A stretch of DNA of 64,000 bases, taken from NCBI GenBank assembly GCA_918797485.1, contig CAKKNE010000002.1, positions 5,732,501 through 5,796,500 on the forward strand, read 5' to 3'. Origin of the DNA: Pelagomonas calceolata. Lineage: Eukaryota > Sar > Pelagophyceae > Pelagomonadales > Pelagomonadaceae. The translations under genes were made by a program, and so were the position numbers. Each line of letters opens with the position of its first letter. Position 1 is the first letter of the stretch. The notes under the pieces are model-generated. The model was given only the letters and a program-made list of their open reading frames with translations. It ran no database searches and was not told the origin of the DNA. This document shows, piece by piece, positions 61,499 through 64,000 of the stretch.

Positions 61499-63967
61499 CT
61501 AGCGCCGCAGCACCGTCGCCGCGCGCTCGTTGTGCATGATCGCGTCCTCCGCGGCGAGCGATCTCAACGCCGCGAGGAACGCGAGCTGGTCGAGGTCGCC
61601 GTCGTGGTTCCGCTGGACCTCGTCTCTAATTTCAGCGATGGACACGGGCGTGCCGCGCGGTCTCGCTTCCATAATCTTCTTGAGATCCTTGCAGAGCGAC
61701 TCGTGGAGGGCGCGGTCGGACGCGGTCCGTCCCGTGGTGATGGCGTCCATGTCTATTAAACCGGTGGACGCGTCCGTCGCCGCCGCGAGCGTGGCGACCT
61801 GCATCAGCCGCACGGCCTCCAGCACGTCAGCTTTCGTCACGCGAGTCTCGAGGCGCATGCGGCACAGCGCTTCAGAAATGCGGATCATGCCCTCTAGTTG
61901 TCTAGGCGTCGCCGTGATGGCTCTACCTCTATTCGGCCTCGCGCTTCCACCACCCCGCATCCGGACGTACGCATCGACGAGTTCCGACCGAGCTTCAGGA
62001 CCTAATTCAGGATGGATCCGCGCGCGTGCGAACGCGACATAATCCCGCAGAAAGCGCTCGTCCGCCGGGGCCTGGACCTTGCGCGCCTGCTCTTCCGTAC
62101 TTCCAGGCTCCGGCGGCGCCAAATAAAGCTCTACGATATGTTTCGCGAGGCGTCTATCTGAGTCCCTATCGGGATTGTCCAATATCAAATAAATCAGATC
62201 AAAACGCGATAGCAACGTAGGAGGCAGCTGGATGTTTTCTACTACCGACAGTCTCGGGTTATATCTCGAGTCCACAGGATTGGCCGCGGCAAAGATGGAA
62301 GCGCGAGCGTTCAACGTAGCCACAATACCTGCTTTAGCTAATGATATCGTCTGCTGCTCCATGGCCTCATGGAGCACGGCCCTAGTCATATCAGACATCT
62401 TGTCAAATTCGTCAATACAGCATATACCTAGATCAGATAAAACCACAGCTCCCGACTCCATGACCAACTCTCGCGTTTCCGGGTCTCGCTGCACGGAAGC
62501 CGTTAACCCAACCGCAGACGACCCTTTGCCCGACGTGTAGACCCCGCGAGGCGCGATCTTGTGGACATAGGATAAGAGCTGGGACTTGGACGTACCGGGA
62601 TCTCCGCACATGAGCACGTTAATGTCACCTCTACTACGAGCCCCGGGCGTGACACCCGTGCGCGCGACCGCACCGTCCCGCGGCCCGTCCTCGGTCTTCG
62701 TCTCCCGCAATCGAGCGCACCCTCCAAACAACATGCATAAAACGCCGCGTTTGACGTCTTCCATACCGTAGATCGAGGGCGCCAAAGCCCTCACCAGCTT
62801 CTCGTAGGGCGCCTCGCCGTCCCGCGCAAACCTTTCAATCTGCCGGATACGGTCCGACGAGAACTGGGGCCCGATTGGCTTCGAAGGGTCGTCGTCGATG
62901 ACATCAGCGACGTCGTCCCTCTCATCACCTTTCTTTCTGAAATGTATACTATCGATATAGGTTCTAAAAAGACTTTTGCAGGTCCGCACGCGAGGATGCA
63001 CTCTCCTCGGAATCGCCCGGAAGATACCCGTCACTTCTACTCTGTCACCAGGCCGCACGGCATCTACCACATCATCAAAGGCGAATAATGTGGTAGTGTG
63101 CGGCGTCTCGCCCTCGGGGATTTGACTAGGGGCTTCCTGCAGTCTTACTATTTGTCTATCGGTAAAAATACATCGGTTGTGGATGAGCTCCATGGCACCC
63201 TTGGCGCCGCAGCCGGCCCGCGCGCATTTTGAGGGTTCGTCCACTCTACCTCGATCAACGAGTACATCGACCGATCCACCACACACGACGCACTTGTAGT
63301 GGGCTTGTTTGAGGTCCGGTACTACACTGCTGGTGCGTGTAACCATGCCAGCCACCGCAACCAACTGATCGATGTTCTCCGGGTCCAAATCCCTCAAATC
63401 GTGGACCTCCCGCAAATTGTAGGGTCGCACTTGAATGCGAGGCGGCTCCTGATCCAATTCTGAGGCTTTCTCCGGGGAGTCTACCGCATCTTCTAGGATA
63501 CACCTCGACAGTTCTTCGGTAGCGACCAAGTCCATAATAGGAACCACCTCCTGCGGGTACTGGACTAGGTTACGATACAAATCGGCACTATGAGCGTGTA
63601 AATGCCGACAGTTCACATCCAACGCGGTTCTATTAGCGTGAGCTGCTTTTAACCCTCTAACATAGTAAGGATCCGTATGCTGCTTGCCCGCGTCGCGTCG
63701 CGGCGCATAAGTTCTCAAAAACCGACAGAAGTCGTCCATGACGTCCTCGACGTTCACGGTCGTGCCCCAAATCACTGCTTTAGCCTCGCCCGTCGTCTCT
63801 GTCGCGGGCGCGGGTGCCGGTTCGGGCTCAGTCGTGTCCTTCTCCGGCGTCGCGCCGACGATCGTCCGTTGTCTTAATGCGGACGATATGCCGCCCCGAT
63901 CCAAGCCTAGGCCACCCCGAGGCACCGGCGCTCGTCTCCGATGACCGACGCTCGGCGAGTCGCCCAT
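61499..63967 (-). CDS. MCM4: MCM4 replicative helicase subunit (5' end uncertain, near window edge)
   Basis: Subunit of the MCM2-7 helicase that licenses and unwinds nuclear origins. The N-terminus is disordered, then WGTTVNVEDVMDDFCRFLR. The zinc region has CVVCGG and a second Cys pair (CARAGC). The AAA core has Walker A GDPGTSKSQLLSYVHKI, Walker B CCIDEFDKM, and ANPVDSRYNPRLSVVENIQL then SRFDLIYLILDNPD; the ANPxxSRYNP wording with IQLPPTLLSRFDLI is characteristic of MCM4. A winged-helix tail ends the protein. The ATG at 63967 is the first in this window, but the frame stays open to the right edge, so residues upstream may belong to it. Confidence 0.93.
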   Translation of the reverse strand: MGDSPSVGHRRRAPVPRGGLGLDRGGISSALRQRTIVGATPEKDTTEPEPAPAPATETTGEAKAVIWGTTVNVEDVMDDFCRFLRTYAPRRDAGKQHTDPYYVRGLKAAHANRTALDVNCRHLHAHSADLYRNLVQYPQEVVPIMDLVATEELSRCILEDAVDSPEKASELDQEPPRIQVRPYNLREVHDLRDLDPENIDQLVAVAGMVTRTSSVVPDLKQAHYKCVVCGGSVDVLVDRGRVDEPSKCARAGCGAKGAMELIHNRCIFTDRQIVRLQEAPSQIPEGETPHTTTLFAFDDVVDAVRPGDRVEVTGIFRAIPRRVHPRVRTCKSLFRTYIDSIHFRKKGDERDDVADVIDDDPSKPIGPQFSSDRIRQIERFARDGEAPYEKLVRALAPSIYGMEDVKRGVLCMLFGGCARLRETKTEDGPRDGAVARTGVTPGARSRGDINVLMCGDPGTSKSQLLSYVHKIAPRGVYTSGKGSSAVGLTASVQRDPETRELVMESGAVVLSDLGICCIDEFDKMSDMTRAVLHEAMEQQTISLAKAGIVATLNARASIFAAANPVDSRYNPRLSVVENIQLPPTLLSRFDLIYLILDNPDRDSDRRLAKHIVELYLAPPEPGSTEEQARKVQAPADERFLRDYVAFARARIHPELGPEARSELVDAYVRMRGGGSARPNRGRAITATPRQLEGMIRISEALCRMRLETRVTKADVLEAVRLMQVATLAAATDASTGLIDMDAITTGRTASDRALHESLCKDLKKIMEARPRGTPVSIAEIRDEVQRNHDGDLDQLAFLAALRSLAAEDAIMHNERAATVLRR

Positions 63968-64000
63968 GATCGGCGTCGGCGGCAATGAACCCGAGGCCGA

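Overview
This is nuclear DNA of a photosynthetic eukaryote, most likely a pelagophyte alga (stramenopile) such as Aureococcus or a relative. The evidence is as follows. There is a magnesium-protoporphyrin IX methyltransferase with a secondary-plastid type N-terminus (signal peptide followed by ASALQAP). There is a long secreted PT-repeat protein of the kind common in stramenopiles. The genes are GC-rich, closely packed and nearly intronless. Five introns are recognisable, and all five are introner elements: short DNA-transposon-like units with inverted ends that form spliceosomal introns, a feature known from Aureococcus. The species is an inference; the other points are visible in the sequence.

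Layout. 0-8 kb: a REJ/GPS membrane receptor-channel (open at the left edge), a duplicated 3' junction, a carrier-like protein and a CBS protein. 8-13 kb: the KDEL receptor ERD2 (introner), two head-to-head truncated genes (YHS and glycosyltransferase-like), ChlM, and an APH-fold kinase (introner). 13-23 kb: Nup98, ciliary DRC11, a type II membrane protein and a Cys-rich GLG1-like protein (introner). 23-34 kb: an anoctamin, a multi-pass coiled-coil protein, an SLC25 carrier, a methyltransferase, a small protein, a sulfotransferase, CDC50, and an FBXO22-like FIST protein. 35-44 kb: IQCH, a histidine phosphatase, the PT-repeat protein and a small membrane protein. 44-50 kb: a Nudix hydrolase with a partial 3' duplicate, a dsRBD protein (introner), TRM7, and a 1.7 kb segment bounded by a perfect 86-bp inverted repeat that holds a 41-bp tandem array, REX1B and a tRNA-Met(CAU) gene interrupted three times. 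50-64 kb: an F-box/cytochrome b5 protein, a disordered protein, a secreted methyltransferase, an organellar-type ThrRS (introner), an LMBR1 protein, POLE3, several small unknowns, an F-box-like protein and MCM4 (open at the right edge).

The genes are housekeeping and membrane-trafficking functions rather than one pathway. Loose themes are ER/Golgi and lipid-membrane biology (ERD2, CDC50, anoctamin, LMBR1), the cilium (DRC11, IQCH), replication and repair (POLE3, MCM4, REX1B, Nudix), and tRNA function (ThrRS, TRM7, tRNA-Met). The most notable non-coding signals are: (1) introners in both orientations, with one splice site from the transposon end and the other from the 8-bp target duplication; (2) a tRNA-Met with apparently three introns, two of them at non-canonical sites; (3) a palindromic motif of about 23 bp, present ten times and only in upstream intergenic DNA; (4) a 14-bp sequence shared between introner cores and dispersed intergenic sites.
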